A stretch of 64,000 nt of DNA. Origin: Nocardiopsis kunsanensis DSM 44524 (GTDB lineage Bacteria; Actinomycetota; Actinomycetes; Streptosporangiales; Streptosporangiaceae). The stretch spans positions 1 through 64,000 of the forward strand of contig NZ_ANAY01000026.1 in assembly GCF_000340965.1 (NCBI RefSeq). The letters run 5' to 3'. The notes beneath the pieces were generated by a model. It saw only the letters and a list, made by a program, of their open reading frames with translations, did no database searches and was not told the origin of the DNA. This document shows, one piece after another, positions 62,069 through 64,000 of the stretch. Made by a program: the position numbers and the translations under genes. The first letter of the stretch is position 1. The number at the start of each line of letters is the position of its first letter.

Positions 62069-63286
62069 TCAGCGGGCCGGCAGGATCCGGCCGTGCACCT
62101 GGCCGAAGTGCACGGTGGCGCCTTCCGCTCCGGGCGCGGTCGCGGTGATGGTGACCTCGTCACCGTCCTCCAGGAACGTGCGCTCGGTACCGTCCGGCAG
62201 GGTGATGGGGTCCTTGCCGCTCCAGGTCAGCTCCAGCAGGCACCCGCGCTGCTCGGGGTCCGGGCCGCTGACCGTGCCGGAGGCGAACACGTCGCCGGTA
62301 CGCAGGCACGCGCCGTTGACGGTCATGTGTGCCAGCTGCTGGGCGGCGGTCCAGTACATCGCCGAGAACGGCGGACGTGCCACCCGGTGCCCGTTCAGGT
62401 GCACCTCCAGTTGCAGGTCCAGGCCCCAGGGCTCGGCGCCCTTCAGGTACGGCAGGGGTTCGGGGTCCTGCGCGGGCTGTTCCACCCGGGCCGGTTCCAG
62501 GGCGGCCACCGGAACGATCCACGGCGAGACCGAGGTCGCGAAGGACTTGCCCAGGAAGGGGCCCAGCGGCACGTACTCCCAGGCCTGCAGGTCGCGTGAG
62601 GACCAGTCGTTGAGCAGGAAGACCCCGAAGACGTGCTCGGCGAAGGAGTCCACGGGGACGGGTTCCCCCAGGGGGCTGGGCGTGCCCACCACGAACCCGA
62701 CCTCGGCCTCGATGTCCAGGCGCGCCGACGCGCCGAAGGTGGGCGCGTCGGCGCCCGGGGGCTTGCGCTGGCCGCTGGGGCGCACCACTTCGGTGCCCGA
62801 GACGACCACGGTCCCGGCCCGGCCGTGGTAACCGATCGGCAGGTGCTTCCAGTTGGGGGTCAGCGGTTCCTGCTCGGGGCGGAAGATCCGTCCCACGTTG
62901 GAGGCGTGGTGCTCGGAGGCGTAGAAGTCCACGTAGTCGGCCACGGTGAAGGGCAGGTGCAGCCTGACCGAGGAACGCTCCACCAGGTGCGGGCGCACCG
63001 TCTCCTCGTGGGCGGGATCGGTCAGCCAGGTCTGCAGGGCTCGGCGCACCTGGTCCCAGACCGGGCGTCCGGCCCCCATGAGTGTGTCCAGGGAGGGGCC
63101 CTGGACCAGGTCGGCGAAGGGGGCCCCCACCGCGTGTGCGGCCGCACCCAGGTCGAGCACGTGGGCACCGATCGCCACACCGGTGCGGCGGTCAGTGCCC
63201 TCGGCGTCGGTGCTGAACACGCCGTAGGGCAGGGTGGCCAGGCCGAACTCGGCGTCCGGCTCCAGGTCGAGCCAGCTTTCGGGCAT
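62069..63286 (-). CDS. Fumarylacetoacetase
   Basis: A 405-residue FAH. N-terminal SH3-like domain, then the catalytic domain with VDFYASEHHASNVGRIFRP, LTPNWKHLPIGYHGRAGTVV, DIEAEVGFVVGTPSP (metal-binding Glu residues), FLLNDWSSRDLQAWEYVPLGPFLGK and the ending GATVHFGQVHG. It splits fumarylacetoacetate to fumarate and acetoacetate, the last step of tyrosine and homogentisate breakdown. No homogentisate dioxygenase is in the window; a conserved partner gene starts next door. Confidence 0.92.
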   Translation of the reverse strand: MPESWLDLEPDAEFGLATLPYGVFSTDAEGTDRRTGVAIGAHVLDLGAAAHAVGAPFADLVQGPSLDTLMGAGRPVWDQVRRALQTWLTDPAHEETVRPHLVERSSVRLHLPFTVADYVDFYASEHHASNVGRIFRPEQEPLTPNWKHLPIGYHGRAGTVVVSGTEVVRPSGQRKPPGADAPTFGASARLDIEAEVGFVVGTPSPLGEPVPVDSFAEHVFGVFLLNDWSSRDLQAWEYVPLGPFLGKSFATSVSPWIVPVAALEPARVEQPAQDPEPLPYLKGAEPWGLDLQLEVHLNGHRVARPPFSAMYWTAAQQLAHMTVNGACLRTGDVFASGTVSGPDPEQRGCLLELTWSGKDPITLPDGTERTFLEDGDEVTITATAPGAEGATVHFGQVHGRILPAR

Positions 63287-63313
63287 CAGGATGTCGCTTT
63301 CGTGTGTGGTCGG

Positions 63314-64000
63314 TCAGGATGTGGTCGCAGGCAGTTCACCGAGCACCACCAGGTCCTCCAGCGGCTCGGTGATGCTGCAGGTGCCGAAGGAGTGGAAGGT
63401 CTCCCGTACCCGCTCGGACCGCTCGTCGGGCAGACGGGAGGCTGCGGCGGCCAGGGCCGGGCCGTCGCGTTCGGCCAGGACCGCCTCGGCGTCGGCGGCC
63501 GTAGCGCCCTCCAACAGGGCAGCCGTGGCCAACAGCACGTTGAGGAAACCGTGCTGTTCGAAACCCTCGGGGGTGGTGTGGCGCACCGCGTGGTGCAGAC
63601 CGGCGGTGCACTTGAAGGACAGCCCGGAGCCGACGGCCGCGTGCAGGTTCACGGCGAGTTCGGCCTCGCCGGGGTGGGCCCGGGCCACGACACCGCCGGT
63701 GCGGAACTTGGCCCGGTGGCCGCTCCCGGCGAGTGCGGCCAGGTCGTCGGGGACCCGGCCCTGCCGGGAGATCTCCACGTAGGCGCGCACGCCCGCAGGC
63801 AGATGACGGTCCAGGGCCTCGGTCACGGCAGCGACCCCGCCCGGTTCTGCGGCCACTTCCAGCCCCACCAGGTGCAGACGTGCCTGCTGTGCGGCGGCCA
63901 CGGCCCCGGGGACCGCCTCGGCCCCTCCGGGCACGGTGACCACGGTCGCCAAGGGCGCGTGGTCACCCTCCTCCCGATCCAGCAGCGTGCGCAACTCGGC
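63314..64000 (-). CDS. Conserved hypothetical protein next to fumarylacetoacetase (partial)
   Basis: The frame is open to the right edge, so the N terminus is outside the window; about 228 residues are visible. A striking C-terminal block is GHRAKFRTGGVVARAHPGEA, then LHAAVGSGLSFKCTAGLHHA, GFEQHGFLNVLLATAALLEG and SFGTCSITEPLEDL. I know of no assigned function, but it appears beside fumarylacetoacetase and is probably part of the same operon (gap 27 bases). Its TTG-start ORF is probably not the real start. Confidence 0.6.
   Translation of the reverse strand, partial: AELRTLLDREEGDHAPLATVVTVPGGAEAVPGAVAAAQQARLHLVGLEVAAEPGGVAAVTEALDRHLPAGVRAYVEISRQGRVPDDLAALAGSGHRAKFRTGGVVARAHPGEAELAVNLHAAVGSGLSFKCTAGLHHAVRHTTPEGFEQHGFLNVLLATAALLEGATAADAEAVLAERDGPALAAAASRLPDERSERVRETFHSFGTCSITEPLEDLVVLGELPATTS

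Noticed and set aside
1..64000. tRNA genes, rRNA genes or a replication origin
   Set aside because: No cloverleaf with a GGTTCGA-type arm, no rRNA core and no DnaA-box cluster was noticed by eye; a covariance search would be the proper test.

Overview
The window is very GC-rich DNA from an actinomycete. It has frequent GTG/TTG starts, dense short-gap gene packing and several actinobacterial families (DUF2332, DUF2267, DUF1876, YrhK-like, MoxR/DUF58/VWA). The gene style suggests a Streptosporangiales or Nocardiopsis-like genome, but no rRNA or other taxonomic marker is present, so that placement is an inference. No tRNA, rRNA or CRISPR array was seen.

Layout. 1-3.9 kb: five overlapping plus-strand genes (a partial protein, a small dimeric-barrel-like protein, a PLP decarboxylase, a gentisate-dioxygenase-like cupin and a DJ-1/PfpI protein) that look like a small uncharacterised metabolic cluster. 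4.1-8.8 kb: remains of a Tn3-family transposon, with a 5'-truncated transposase, a VanZ-like gene, a secreted protein, a res site and a serine resolvase; transposon-end sequences lie at 4.1 and 8.8 kb. 8.8-14.8 kb: a flavin/F420-binding split-barrel protein, a broken DUF7691 gene, an SGNH hydrolase, a UlaG-like hydrolase, cyanase, an M20 amidohydrolase and a DUF2267 protein. 14.9-32.9 kb: mainly housekeeping and adaptive genes (methyltransferase, RNase Z, YoaK-like, purple acid phosphatase, FUSC/MarR pair, proline iminopeptidase, class V aminotransferase, DUF2332, SoxR, RNase HI, peptide deformylase, a NarL-type two-component system and a degenerate acyl-CoA ligase). From about 14.9 to 36.9 kb the plus strand is strikingly C-rich whatever the gene direction.

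33.08-35.42 kb: a compact element bounded by 36-bp inverted repeats of the same Tn3-like end. It carries a DnaC/IstB-like ATPase, a resolvase fragment, a TetR regulator and a truncated MFS pump, and no transposase. It interrupts the C-rich domain. 35.4-38.1 kb: a Bcr/CflA exporter and a translationally coupled HipA-like kinase/DUF3037 pair.

38.7-64 kb: core-type genes. These include a kinase-like membrane protein divergent from a MoxR-DUF58-VWA operon, a thioesterase, HAD and NUDIX hydrolases, an APC permease, two RNA/DNA-type methyltransferases, a pair of CNNM/CorC transporters behind a structured leader, an in-frame OhrR-Ohr fusion, a piperideine-6-carboxylate/aminoadipate semialdehyde dehydrogenase, a pyroglutamyl-peptidase-like protein with Ser in place of Cys, two tandem polysaccharide deacetylases, a TetR-controlled aldehyde dehydrogenase, a decayed alpha-mannosidase gene hit by an IS605-type remnant, a YrhK protein, fumarylacetoacetase and a partial conserved protein.

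The strongest leads are the first 3.9 kb operon, the transposase-less inverted-repeat element at 33-35 kb, the OhrR-Ohr fusion, the orientation-independent strand bias and the family members that have lost key catalytic residues.
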